Positions 9,321 to 18,622 are shown, numbered from the stretch's first letter. The stretch is DNA of 64,000 nucleotides from Flavobacterium rivuli WB 3.3-2 = DSM 21788 (GCF_000378485.1 NZ_KB899969.1:186001-250000), one strand, 5' to 3'. The notes: a model not told the origin generated them from the sequence alone. Program-made: numbers and translations.

Positions 9321-10334
9321 ATGATTAATTATAGGCAAAATAGGATAAATAATCCTAAAGAGATAAATTTTGAATATATAGATAGTGAATTGAGAGATGG
9401 TAAGGACGTCATAGTGCAATTTTCCGACTTGACATTTTCTGATGCCATACTTTCCCAATTAGATAAATTATGTGATAAGTATGACAGTAATTTTGGTGTT
9501 AGATTTTATGGAAATTATTCAGGTTCATTTGATTTCAAAACATTATTAAAAATTCCTCATGTAAAATACCTATCCGTGGACTGTATGATAAATGCACATA
9601 ATATCTTAGTAATCTCAGAATTACAATATTTAAAAAAACTTTCGTTGGGGGTGTTTGAACTTAAAGAGACTGAAATATTAAATCTAAGTAATCTTAAAAA
9701 ACTTAAAGAGTTGATATTGACCGATACTAAAACTAAAGCTTTGAATCTTGATTACTTAAGAGATTATAAAAATTTAAAGCTTTTGATAATTTGTGGACAT
9801 ACTAAAAATATTGATGCGGTTGGAGAAATTGTAGGTTTGGAGTTTCTTTCATTGAATTCAGTTAAGAGAGTTTCAATATCATTTGTCAATAAACTAATTA
9901 ACCTCAAAACTTTAAAATTAATTTTAGGGAGCAGAAATAATATTAATGAAATTGATGAAAATAAAATTGAAAATCTCGAAATTGTTTGGGTGAGAGGTTT
10001 TAACGACCTAAGTTGCATTTCAAATTTCAAAAACTTAAAGAACTTCCTTATTGAAGATAATATTCAATTAGAAAGCATTAAATTTGATATAGAATTTCCC
10101 TTTTTAGAGTCCTTAAAAATATTAAATTGTAAAAAACTTAATTACATAAATGGTATTAATAATTTAAAGGTATTGAAGCAAATTATTATTTCTAAGACGG
10201 ATGTTAATTTTAATTCATTTATAAACCAGAATTTACCTACAAGTTTGAGTTATGTCGGATTCTATACGACTAAGTCTAAAGTCGATAAAGAAATTAAAAA
10301 TAAATTAGTAGAGCTGGGATACAAAACCAGATAA
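9321..10334 (+). CDS. Leucine-rich-repeat-like hypothetical protein
   Basis: 337 residues without a signal peptide. From about residue 95 the sequence is a series of roughly 22-residue leucine/isoleucine-rich units with N at regular places (YLKKLSLGVF, LKKLKELILTD, YKNLKLLIIC, LINLKTLKLIL, ENLEIVWVRG, FKNLKNFLIED, FLESLKILNC), i.e. an irregular LRR solenoid. The gene is clearly richer in A+T than its neighbours and uses many AAT/AAA/TTA codons, which suggests recent acquisition. It ends 7 nt before a broken antitoxin gene. It could be an immunity-type or binding protein; no function can be assigned. Confidence 0.75.
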   Translation: MINYRQNRINNPKEINFEYIDSELRDGKDVIVQFSDLTFSDAILSQLDKLCDKYDSNFGVRFYGNYSGSFDFKTLLKIPHVKYLSVDCMINAHNILVISELQYLKKLSLGVFELKETEILNLSNLKKLKELILTDTKTKALNLDYLRDYKNLKLLIICGHTKNIDAVGEIVGLEFLSLNSVKRVSISFVNKLINLKTLKLILGSRNNINEIDENKIENLEIVWVRGFNDLSCISNFKNLKNFLIEDNIQLESIKFDIEFPFLESLKILNCKKLNYINGINNLKVLKQIIISKTDVNFNSFINQNLPTSLSYVGFYTTKSKVDKEIKNKLVELGYKTR

Positions 10335-10341
10335 TACTATC

Positions 10342-10642
10342 ATGAAAAACTACAACAACATACAATCATTTGACGAGCTTATTGATTTATAGCATGGAAA
10401 AATTGACACCGAAAGCGGAAATGTATATGAGGAACATTCGCAAATGTTTATTATAAGTGAGATGCTTAAAGAAGCTCGTAAAGATGTTAACCTTACACAG
10501 GAGCAGTTAGCCGAAAAAACGGGAACGTAGAAAAGTTACATTTCAAAAATTGAGAACGGTAAAGGAAATATACAGCTATCTACATTAATCAGGATTTTTT
10601 GAAGTTAATCTTAATAAACGAATTGGCTTGACTTTTTTGTAG
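10342..10642 (+). pseudogene. HigA-like XRE antitoxin, inactivated by two stops and a frameshift
   Basis: Reading from ATG 10342 gives MKNYNNIQSFDELIDL, a TAG (10390-10392), then HGKIDTESGNVYEEHSQ, then MFIISEMLKEARKDVNLTQ and EQLAEKTGT, a second TAG (10528-10530), then KSYISKIENGKGNIQLSTLI and RIF, then TGA at 10600. One base on, the next frame continues EVNLNKRIGLTFL to a TAG at 10640-10642, the expected C-terminus of this family. The helix-turn-helix (LTQEQLAEKTG.KSYISKIENG) is that of HigA-type antitoxins. Three independent lesions make it a pseudogene. No HigB-type toxin is recognisable on either side. Confidence 0.85.
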
Positions 10643-10662
10643 CATATAAGCTCTTGAAGAAT

Positions 10663-11070
10663 ATGAAATTTTACAAACACCTTTCAACAACATTTTTTAT
10701 AATTACACTTTGGTGTGTATACGTATTTTTTGATTATTATTCAGACCGTTCTTTCATGGCTGGCTTAACCCTGTATATTGATTATTTATTTAGTGCCCTA
10801 TTTGTTTTATTTCTTGCCTTAATTTCGCTTTTTTTAAGTTTTAGTAAATTTAAGGCGAGTGCTTTAAGTAATTTTCTCTACGTTTTTTCGGCGTTTACAA
10901 ATATTTTTTTAGTTGCTGTGTATTCTTTACAGTTAGTGTTTTCGAATAGGGTAAGAGAGTTCTTTTCAGTTTGGGAACCTATTAACGGCATATTACTATT
11001 TCAAATGTTTTTTGGTGTATATTTGTTTGTATACATATACAAAAATAAAATTTACAACCAGCCTTATTAA
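10663..11070 (+). CDS. Small integral membrane protein, unknown
   Basis: 135 residues from ATG 10663; an in-frame TTG at 10654 is less likely. Four hydrophobic segments fill most of the length (TTFFIITLWCVYVFF, LYIDYLFSALFVLFLALISLFL, FLYVFSAFTNIFLVAVYSLQLVF, ILLFQMFFGVYLFVYIY). No family recognised. AT-rich like the preceding LRR gene and antitoxin remnant, so it probably belongs to the same accessory patch. Confidence 0.65.
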   Translation: MKFYKHLSTTFFIITLWCVYVFFDYYSDRSFMAGLTLYIDYLFSALFVLFLALISLFLSFSKFKASALSNFLYVFSAFTNIFLVAVYSLQLVFSNRVREFFSVWEPINGILLFQMFFGVYLFVYIYKNKIYNQPY

Positions 11071-11187
11071 TAGCTTATAATATTTAAGCTATCCCCACTA
11101 TCAACAAAACAAACCCTAACTTAATAGCATTCCCTATCCGTTTTTGTGAGAAACCTCCTTTTTATTGAAAAAAACGTAATTTGGGTA

Positions 11188-11219
11188 TTGCGTAATTCAC
11201 ATTTAAAAAACTATCTTTG
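11188..11219 (+). promoter_or_regulatory. Bacteroidota-type promoter of atpD-atpC
   Basis: -33 TTG (11188-11190), 21-nt spacer, -7 TATCTTTG (11212-11219). The ATG is at 11281, giving a leader of about 55 nt. This is the best-formed promoter in the window. Confidence 0.75.
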
Positions 11220-11277
11220 CACTCGGAAAAAAGAGGTTTTTTCTTAGTCGATAAATAGCTGTTTAATAAATACATAA

Positions 11278-12792
<1,515 letters not shown>

Positions 12793-12794
12793 AA

Positions 12795-12852
12795 ACAGTT
12801 TACAGTTTACGGTTAACAGTTTACAGTTGCTAAACCGTTAACCGTTAACTGT
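12795..12852 (+). repeat. Long imperfect hairpin made of cagttta/gttaac words, atpD-atpC spacer
   Basis: Arms 12795-12814 and 12833-12852 pair at 17 of 20 positions; the 18-nt loop repeats the same aacagtttacagtt word. There is no T-run, so it is not a simple terminator. It lies wholly between two genes of one operon and may modulate the beta:epsilon expression ratio or mRNA processing (inference). Confidence 0.75.
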
Positions 12853-12871
12853 TAGCTTAAAACTAAAAGAT

Positions 12872-13159
12872 ATGTTATCATTAGAAATAGTATCGCCGGA
12901 AGGCCATTTGTTTAAAGGCAATGTAACATCTGTTACGGTGCCGGGTGTAGATGGCGAATTCCAGATGCTTAACCACCACGCTAATATTGTTGCAATACTG
13001 GCGCAGGGAAGCATTAAGATAGCGGTTCCTGATTTTAAGGCAAATGCAGCTTTTAGCGAGCGTTTTACAAAATCTGACAAGGACCAAAAGTTCCTTTTGC
13101 CTATATCAAGCGGCACACTGGAGCTTAACGACAATAAAATTATTATTTTGGTTGATTAG
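12872..13159 (+). CDS. atpC: F1F0 ATP synthase subunit epsilon, short form
   Basis: 95 residues, starting MLSLEIVSPEGHLFKG, with VTVPGVDGEFQMLNHHANI, the typical N-terminal beta-sandwich of epsilon. The C-terminal two-helix domain (about 40 residues in E. coli) that inhibits ATP hydrolysis is absent; the protein stops right after the last strand (NKIIILVD). It is the second gene of the atpD operon, with a strong terminator 21 nt after the stop. Confidence 0.95.
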   Translation: MLSLEIVSPEGHLFKGNVTSVTVPGVDGEFQMLNHHANIVAILAQGSIKIAVPDFKANAAFSERFTKSDKDQKFLLPISSGTLELNDNKIIILVD

Positions 13160-13180
13160 AAATTCATCTATACACTAAAA

Positions 13181-13215
13181 GTCCCCATACTTATCTTAGC
13201 ATGGGGACTTTTTTT
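13181..13215 (+). terminator. Intrinsic terminator after atpC
   Basis: 8-bp stem gtccccat (13181-13188) / atggggac (13201-13208), then a run of seven or more T. An ATG at 13201 lies in its right arm and is therefore not the start of the next gene. Confidence 0.92.
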
Positions 13216-13242
13216 ATAGGTAAAGTTTTTATCTTTAATGGC

Positions 13243-13806
13243 ATGAAAATGTACTTTCAGCAATATAAACCATCTCAGGCCCAATACACTTTAGGCATTG
13301 CCGGTCTCGTTGTAGCATTAATATCTATAATTATAATTGTGCTTTTTTGCAATAAAGTATATTGGATAGGCTCGTCTGATTATGTAATGGCGATTAAAGC
13401 CATTGGCCCCGGATTAGTATTTGCGATTGCCTTTTTACCTAAAAAAATGCTGGTAATTACTAAAGGTTTAAAATGCATAACAATGCATACAGAGTATATT
13501 TTTATGTTTTTTAGCATTGCTTTGCCAAAAAAAACCTTACCTGAAATTGATTATGTTTGTGCATTTTGCCAATTGCAAAGCGATAGCGACAATGCCGGTA
13601 ATATAGATTATTCTTATATATATGATGTAAATGCATGGTATGGAAACAAACATATAAAATTGTGTAGTCAGTATAATGCTGAGTCAGCTATGTAGGTAGC
13701 AACAAAGCTCGCTGGTTATCTTAAATGCGACTTGCTAAATGCTACAGATCATAATAATAAAGAGTGGATAGAGTTATCATATAGAAATGATGATGTGCAA
13801 CCATAA
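13243..13806 (+). pseudogene. Membrane protein interrupted by an in-frame TAG; paralogue of the next gene
   Basis: From ATG 13243 the frame runs to TAG 13693-13695 (150 codons). It then continues open for 36 more codons (VATKLAGYLKCDLLNATD, HNNKEWIELSYRNDDVQP) to TAA 13804-13806. The whole frame aligns with the gene at 13816-14412: LPEIDYVCAF/LPDIDYVSVF, YDVNAWYG/FNVNVWYG, and after the stop CDLLNATDHNNKEWI/VELLDATDSQNKIWI. So the stop truncates a once longer protein. Two N-terminal membrane segments (YTLGIAGLVVALISIIIIVLF; AIGPGLVFAIAFLP) are intact. It could still be made as a truncated 150-residue product. Confidence 0.75.
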
Positions 13807-13815
13807 TGACAAATC

Positions 13816-14412
13816 ATGATAAACACTACTAACGACATTATAATTAGTGAACGTAATCGCCCGCGCTGGCAAAGTGTATTGGCAGCATTGTGCTATGCGC
13901 TGATGTTTATGTTTGTAGGGCTGATGATATTTGGATTATATACCTATCCCGGCAAGCAGGGATTCAGAGCTTTTGTGAGCTCTTTTAACTGCGCGGTATT
14001 TATGCTGGTTTTTGGCTTGCGGTTCTCTGTTATAACCAGTATATATTTTGATATGGCTGGGCGGCGTTATAAAAAAGAATATAAAGTGGGCTTTGTTCGT
14101 TTTGGTAAGTGGCAGCAATTGCCGGATATAGATTATGTGTCGGTTTTTAAGCAGGCAGTTACATTACCGGGTGAAGATGATGGCCACGTATTTAACGTAA
14201 ATGTGTGGTATGGAATTAACCAGCATTTTACAATTTATACCAAACCGGAGTTAAAGCCGGCTTATGATATGGCTTTGTACATTGCATCGCGCACAAGGGT
14301 AGAACTCTTAGACGCCACCGATTCTCAAAACAAAATATGGATTACACCATTTGTAGAAACCCAAAGCTGGGGTTTGCCTGCTGCTAAGGTAAATAAGAGA
14401 GGATTGCGGTAA
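13816..14412 (+). CDS. Small membrane protein with two TM segments, unknown
   Basis: 198 residues. Two hydrophobic hairpin segments (LAALCYALMFMFVGLMIFGLY; FNCAVFMLVFGLRFSVI) are followed by a soluble tail with DIDYVSVFKQ, FNVNVWYGINQHF and RVELLDATDSQNKIWI. Starts 9 nt after the end of its interrupted paralogue, so this is a tandem duplication in one transcript. No known family recognised; the layout suggests a sensor- or scaffold-like membrane protein, but this is not supported further. Confidence 0.75.
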   Translation: MINTTNDIIISERNRPRWQSVLAALCYALMFMFVGLMIFGLYTYPGKQGFRAFVSSFNCAVFMLVFGLRFSVITSIYFDMAGRRYKKEYKVGFVRFGKWQQLPDIDYVSVFKQAVTLPGEDDGHVFNVNVWYGINQHFTIYTKPELKPAYDMALYIASRTRVELLDATDSQNKIWITPFVETQSWGLPAAKVNKRGLR

Positions 14413-14434
14413 GTATTATTTCTTTATCTGATGT

Positions 14435-14839
14435 TTAGTGCCTTTTTGGAATATTGTTAACAGACATGTTCCAATGACGGGGTGTTTCAAGCTTATAAAG
14501 CCCAGGCTTATATGAAAGTATTTTAATATCGAAAATATAATCTCCATTATATACTGTTTTTGCTAAAGAATTACCACACCTCGCTCCGGGCTGATTGTTT
14601 TTAAGGGGGTAGTTTTTATAAACTAAAGAAAGATTAAGGTTAGGTGATCCGTCACGCGTAGTAATATTTTCAAGGGTTACAATTTTAATCGAATCTTTTT
14701 CAATCGTCCCTATTTCCCTATTCCAGAGTTTAACATCATATAAATTTTCTCCTGTTTTGTTCTGTAATGACAATTTTACCTGTGCTTTAATTCCATGAGC
14801 CGTGAACAGTAGAAGTAATATCAGTTGTATTATTTTCAT
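14435..14839 (-). CDS. Hypothetical secreted protein
   Basis: 134 residues with a clear signal peptide (MKIIQLILLLLFTAHGIKAQ, cleavage after GIKA). The mature part is a small beta-rich domain (VKLSLQNKTGENLYDVKLW, KIVTLENITTRDGSPNLNLS). No family recognised. Probably periplasmic. Monocistronic, convergent with the gene at 13816. Confidence 0.7.
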   Translation of the reverse strand: MKIIQLILLLLFTAHGIKAQVKLSLQNKTGENLYDVKLWNREIGTIEKDSIKIVTLENITTRDGSPNLNLSLVYKNYPLKNNQPGARCGNSLAKTVYNGDYIFDIKILSYKPGLYKLETPRHWNMSVNNIPKRH

Positions 14840-14966
14840 AAGGGTATTATTATGTCGAAAAGACTTACAAATATCTTACCACAATTTTAAGCTACATTGA
14901 TAATCACTTTATGATAAGACTGCAGCAACGTGTAAAAGGCCATTGCAACTTACATTACACGATAAA

Positions 14967-15182
14967 TTATAACTTATTATCTTCTACAAACTCCATAATA
15001 TCGCCGGGCTGGCAATTCAAAATCTCGCAAATAGCCTCAAGGGTACTAAAGCGTATCGCCTTGGCTTTGCCTGTTTTAAGTATAGAGAGGTTAGCCGTGG
15101 TCATGCCTATACGGTCGGCCAGTTCGTTACTGCGCATTTTGCGTTTGGCCAGCATAACATCAAGGTTTATTATTATAGGCAT
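14967..15182 (-). CDS. XRE-family (YozG-like) HTH regulator
   Basis: 71 residues, essentially one helix-turn-helix domain: VMLAKRKMRSNELADRIGMT, TANLSILKTGKAKAIRFSTL, EAICEILNCQPGDIMEF. The 'CQPGD' ending is typical of Cro/CI-type mini-regulators that accompany DUF2975 membrane proteins. It starts 2 nt after the stop of the upstream DUF2975 gene, the last of three genes. It probably regulates its own operon (inference from family pattern). Confidence 0.9.
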   Translation of the reverse strand: MPIIINLDVMLAKRKMRSNELADRIGMTTANLSILKTGKAKAIRFSTLEAICEILNCQPGDIMEFVEDNKL

Positions 15183-15184
15183 GA

Positions 15185-15694
15185 TTATACGGTTAAATCA
15201 TTCTCTTCTTTAATGGTTTTCGCCATAAGAAATACTTCGCTAAGTACCATAAAAAACAGTGCGAGGCTTATGGTAAATAATCCTGAACCAAAACCGTCTA
15301 CACCTAACCCTATTTTTACGTGGCCCTGCGAAATGGTTTTAAAAACAAATGGAGGAAGAAGCCACAGTACTGCCGCTACAAGGAAAGCCTTACCTGTTTG
15401 ATCTAAAAACTTTATAACCCTGTCATCAAATATTACTTTTTTAGAGAACAGGAATAATGTCTTCTTAAACAGGTATATAGCATAGGTAAAAAAGCAATGG
15501 CCTGTATAAAACAACAGCATAAGGATTATAACCTCTGTATTAATATCAGTAACAGGTTCATTGTTTATTTTAAAAGGTATCCTGCCGGGCATAAATGCTA
15601 CGGTAATTATAAATGGGAGCCCAAGGAAGACCACTATTATTGAGGCGATAAACAGGATGTTTATAAATGTCTGGAGTATTGGTAAGCGTTTCAT
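15185..15694 (-). CDS. DUF2975 membrane protein (copy 2)
   Basis: 169 residues with four hydrophobic segments (residues about 13-35, 52-75, 96-118, 133-157). Closely related to the preceding gene: MKRLPILQTFINILFI vs MKRLFLLQILIKVLLI; LLFYTGHCFFTYAIYLFKKT vs LLFYTGCCFFTYAIYLFRKT; the C-terminal IKEENDLTV vs IKAENDLTL. So it is a tandem duplicate. DUF2975 function is unknown; it is usually paired with a YozG-type HTH, as here. Confidence 0.9.
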   Translation of the reverse strand: MKRLPILQTFINILFIASIIVVFLGLPFIITVAFMPGRIPFKINNEPVTDINTEVIILMLLFYTGHCFFTYAIYLFKKTLFLFSKKVIFDDRVIKFLDQTGKAFLVAAVLWLLPPFVFKTISQGHVKIGLGVDGFGSGLFTISLALFFMVLSEVFLMAKTIKEENDLTV

Positions 15695-15711
15695 GTTTAA
15701 ATAATTTTGAT

Positions 15712-16215
15712 TTATAAAGTAAGGTCGTTTTCTGCTTTAATGGTTATGGCAATCCGCATAATTTCGCTAAGTACCATGAAAAATACGCTAATACTTACAA
15801 CCAGCATCCCGGTATTAAAGCCATTAAAGGCTAAACCTATTTTCGGACCATCGGCGTATGCCTCAGCTACCAAGCTGGGTATTATCCATAGTGCGGCTGC
15901 TGCAAGCAAATATCTTCCGGTATTGTTTAATATTTTAACAACTCTGTCGTCAAATATAATTTTTTCCGAGATTAATAAAAGTGTTTTTCTAAAGAGGTAA
16001 ATGGCATAGGTGAAAAAACAGCACCCAGTGTAAAATAAAAGTATCATAAATATAAACCATACATTAAGTTCTACAAGAGGCTCGTCGTCTATTTTAAACG
16101 GAATTTTACCCATTATTTTTAATGCGATGATGAAGGGAGCAAATAAAATAACGAACATGAAGTTAACAATGAGGAGAACCTTTATAAGAATCTGTAATAG
16201 GAAAAGACGTTTCAT
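15712..16215 (-). CDS. DUF2975 membrane protein (copy 1)
   Basis: 167 residues, first gene of the leftward DUF2975-DUF2975-HTH operon, 17 nt before copy 2. Four hydrophobic segments; conserved LLFYTGCCFFTYAIYLFRKT and DDRVVKILNNTGRYLLAAAA. A -7 box (16239-16246) lies 24 nt upstream, back to back with bioF. HTH/DUF2975 pairs are proposed to sense a membrane-related signal, but no ligand is known. Confidence 0.9.
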   Translation of the reverse strand: MKRLFLLQILIKVLLIVNFMFVILFAPFIIALKIMGKIPFKIDDEPLVELNVWFIFMILLFYTGCCFFTYAIYLFRKTLLLISEKIIFDDRVVKILNNTGRYLLAAAALWIIPSLVAEAYADGPKIGLAFNGFNTGMLVVSISVFFMVLSEIMRIAITIKAENDLTL

Positions 16216-16238
16216 ATATTTGGTAGTTTAGATTTCAA

Positions 16239-16246
16239 CAAATATA
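16239..16246 (-). promoter_or_regulatory. -7 element of DUF2975/HTH operon
   Basis: On the minus strand TATATTTG, 24 nt before the ATG at 16215. Matches TAnnTTTG. Confidence 0.55.
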
Positions 16247-16299
16247 TAAATTATTGATAAACGATAATTAATAGTTGTAAAAAAATATTTAATTATTTT

Positions 16300-16328
16300 T
16301 TTGTTCGTTATTTAGTTTGTTATTTTTG
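16300..16328 (+). promoter_or_regulatory. bioF: bioF promoter, possibly giving a leaderless mRNA
   Basis: TTTG (16300-16303), 17-nt spacer, TATTTTTG (16321-16328). The bioF ATG is at 16333, only 4 nt after the -7 box, so transcription from this promoter would start at or just inside the start codon. An upstream promoter cannot be excluded. Confidence 0.5.
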
Positions 16329-16332
16329 AAGT

Positions 16333-17481
16333 ATGAAAAGCCTTCCTAAATCATTATCAGATAAACTGGCCGAACGTATCAATGCCAATGCCCTTAGACA
16401 ACTCGGCACAGATAATGCATTGATCGATTTTTCATCTAACGATTATTTGGGATTATCGGTATCTAAAGACATTTTTGATGGTGCACATGATTATCTTATT
16501 CGAAATAATATAATTGTAAATGGCTCTACAGGGTCAAGGCTCATATCCGGCAACCACAGCCTTTATGAAATTACTGAGAAAACAGTTGCCGACTTTCATG
16601 ATGCCGAAAGCGCGCTTATATTCAATTCAGGATATGATGCTAACGTAGGGTTTTTTAGCTGTGTGCCTCAAAAGGGAGATGTAGTGCTGTATGACGAATA
16701 TATCCATGCATCAATACGCGACGGTATACGGCTTAGTAATGCCACGGCATATAAGTTTGCGCATAATAATATTGAAGTGCTTACAGGTCTTGTAAAGCGC
16801 TACAGGGACAGGGCTAATGAGGTGTATGTAGTTACCGAATCTGTTTTCTCGATGGATGGCGATTGCCCGCACCTTGATGCTATGGCTGCCTTTTGTGCTG
16901 ACAATAATTGCAGGCTGGTGGTAGACGAAGCGCATGCCCTTGGCGTGTTTGGGCATAGAGGCGAAGGCCTTATTCAATTACTCAATTTGCAGGATGTTAT
17001 TTTTGCCCGAATAATGACTTTTGGTAAAGGCTTGGGTTGTCACGGTGCCGCAATTTTAGGTTCGGCAGCGCTAAGAAGTTATCTTATAAACTTTGCCCGA
17101 AGCTTTATATATACCACCGCATTGCCACCACATTCACTGGCAACCATACTTACCGCTTACAACTATCTTGATACATCGGTTTTAGAGAAAGAAACACTGC
17201 AAATCAACATCCTGTTTTTCAACGCCGAAATAGAAAGATTAGGCTTAGCTGGTTTCATAGAAAGCAATTCGGCTATACAATGCGCAGTAATTCCCGGTAA
17301 CGAAAAGGTAAAACAAATAGCAGCTACCCTGCAGCAATATGGTTTTAGCGTTAAAGCTATATTATCGCCCACGGTACCGCAGGGGCACGAACGGCTAAGG
17401 TTTTGCCTGCATGCCTATAATACAAAAGAACAGGTTACACAGGTAGTAGAGTTGCTCGCTAATTCTCTCCTTTATCCATAA
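16333..17481 (+). CDS. bioF: 8-amino-7-oxononanoate synthase (KAPA synthase)
   Basis: PLP enzyme that condenses pimeloyl-ACP (or -CoA) with alanine, the first step of the biotin ring pathway. 382 residues. The alpha-oxoamine synthase features are present: FSSNDYLGLS near residue 35, NGSTGSRLISGNHSLYEITE (63-82), VVDEAHALGVFGHRG with Asp198 and His201, and the PLP-binding Lys232 in TFGKGLGCHGAAI. It overlaps the oppositely oriented AI-2E-type gene by 23 nt at its 3' end. bioD follows about 3.5 kb away; bioA and bioB are not in the window. 2-amino-3-ketobutyrate CoA ligase is the main alternative, but length and bioD context favour BioF. Confidence 0.92.
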   Translation: MKSLPKSLSDKLAERINANALRQLGTDNALIDFSSNDYLGLSVSKDIFDGAHDYLIRNNIIVNGSTGSRLISGNHSLYEITEKTVADFHDAESALIFNSGYDANVGFFSCVPQKGDVVLYDEYIHASIRDGIRLSNATAYKFAHNNIEVLTGLVKRYRDRANEVYVVTESVFSMDGDCPHLDAMAAFCADNNCRLVVDEAHALGVFGHRGEGLIQLLNLQDVIFARIMTFGKGLGCHGAAILGSAALRSYLINFARSFIYTTALPPHSLATILTAYNYLDTSVLEKETLQINILFFNAEIERLGLAGFIESNSAIQCAVIPGNEKVKQIAATLQQYGFSVKAILSPTVPQGHERLRFCLHAYNTKEQVTQVVELLANSLLYP

Positions 17482-18622
17482 TGTCTTTTATTTTGGCATC
17501 GTGCTCTTTATCTTTTTCCTTTTCAATCTTTGCTTTTTTGGTTTTCCGGTTGCGCTTTTTAAACCAGTTGTCATCTTCTTCACCAAAAAGGTATGCATAA
17601 GGTTGTGTGTCAGGACTCAGCTCAAAGAGTTTTTTAAGTATGGCAATCGTGGGTATAATAAGTATCATACCCAATACTCCCCATATAGCCCCGCCTACAA
17701 GCAATCCTAAAAAAGTTACAAGTGCATTAAGGTTTACATTACCGCCGGTAATTTTTGGGGTAAGAAAAGCACCCTCCAGCAACTGTATAAATATAAACGA
17801 AACGGCAACAGCTATGGGGTAAAAAAGGCTGTCTTTTGTTATAAGTGCAAAAAAGAACGGCATAATAACCCCTAACGATGGCCCCAAATATGGCACAATA
17901 TTAAGCATGCCCGCCACTACGCCAAAAAATATAGCGTGCTTTATGCCTAATGCAAACAGTACTGCTGTGTTAACTACAGCCAGTATGCCCATTACTTTAC
18001 TGGCGCCAAATATATAAGAGTGTACAATTTTGCGAATAGACGTTAGCTTGTCTAAAAGGAAGTTGTTGTCCTGTTTGCTGAATACTTTAGTTACAAACAC
18101 GGCAAGGTGGTCGCGGTATATAAGCAGGAAAAAAATAAATACGGGTAGTAAAATAACGTTAGATAGTGTATTGAGCATGTTAACAAACAACTGGGTTGCA
18201 GTGCCGTCTACCGGTTTTACCATGTCTACCGCTTTTTTAAATTCGAAACCATTTGGCATACCCAGGTCAAACCCAAAGGTTTCCATACACCATTTATTGG
18301 CAAGTATTACAAACGAGTTTAGCTTTGTGGTAAGGTCGCCGCCCAGGTCGTGCATAAAGCCGCGGAGCTGAAGGTATATAAGGAAAAATATCCCGCCAAT
18401 AATTGTAATAAAAAGGATAAGGCAAATGGCTGCGCTTATAGATCGGGGAATTTTTCGGCGTTCCAGCCTGTTGCACGACGATGTTAGCAGCATGGCTATA
18501 TAGCCAGATATAAGAAGGGGTACTAATATGGCTTTTGCTATTATCATAAAAAATACAATGATAATAATGAGCAGGGCTATAAAAACCGTTTTTATGTAGT
18601 TGGGTACTTTTAGCGTTTCCAT
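17459..18622 (-). CDS. AI-2E family transporter (PerM-like membrane protein)
   Basis: 387 residues, polytopic (about seven to eight membrane segments). The family pattern is clear: LVPLLISGYIAMLLTS near the start, a long soluble region after segment 3 (FMHDLGGDLTTKLNSF), AVVNTAVLFALGIKHAIFFG and VAGMLNIVPYLGPSLGVI (the conserved 'N-x-I-P-Y-x-G'), and a charged C-terminus (RNRKTKKAKIEKEKDKEHD). Members export diverse small molecules or act as Na+/H+ antiporters; AI-2 transport itself should not be assumed. Its last 23 nt overlap the end of bioF on the other strand. Confidence 0.92.
   Translation of the reverse strand: METLKVPNYIKTVFIALLIIIIVFFMIIAKAILVPLLISGYIAMLLTSSCNRLERRKIPRSISAAICLILFITIIGGIFFLIYLQLRGFMHDLGGDLTTKLNSFVILANKWCMETFGFDLGMPNGFEFKKAVDMVKPVDGTATQLFVNMLNTLSNVILLPVFIFFLLIYRDHLAVFVTKVFSKQDNNFLLDKLTSIRKIVHSYIFGASKVMGILAVVNTAVLFALGIKHAIFFGVVAGMLNIVPYLGPSLGVIMPFFFALITKDSLFYPIAVAVSFIFIQLLEGAFLTPKITGGNVNLNALVTFLGLLVGGAIWGVLGMILIIPTIAILKKLFELSPDTQPYAYLFGEEDDNWFKKRNRKTKKAKIEKEKDKEHDAKIKDIMDKGEN

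Noticed and set aside
13201..13242. ATG at 13201 as start of the gene after atpC
   Set aside because: It lies in the right arm and T-run of the atpC terminator; ATG 13243 fits better.
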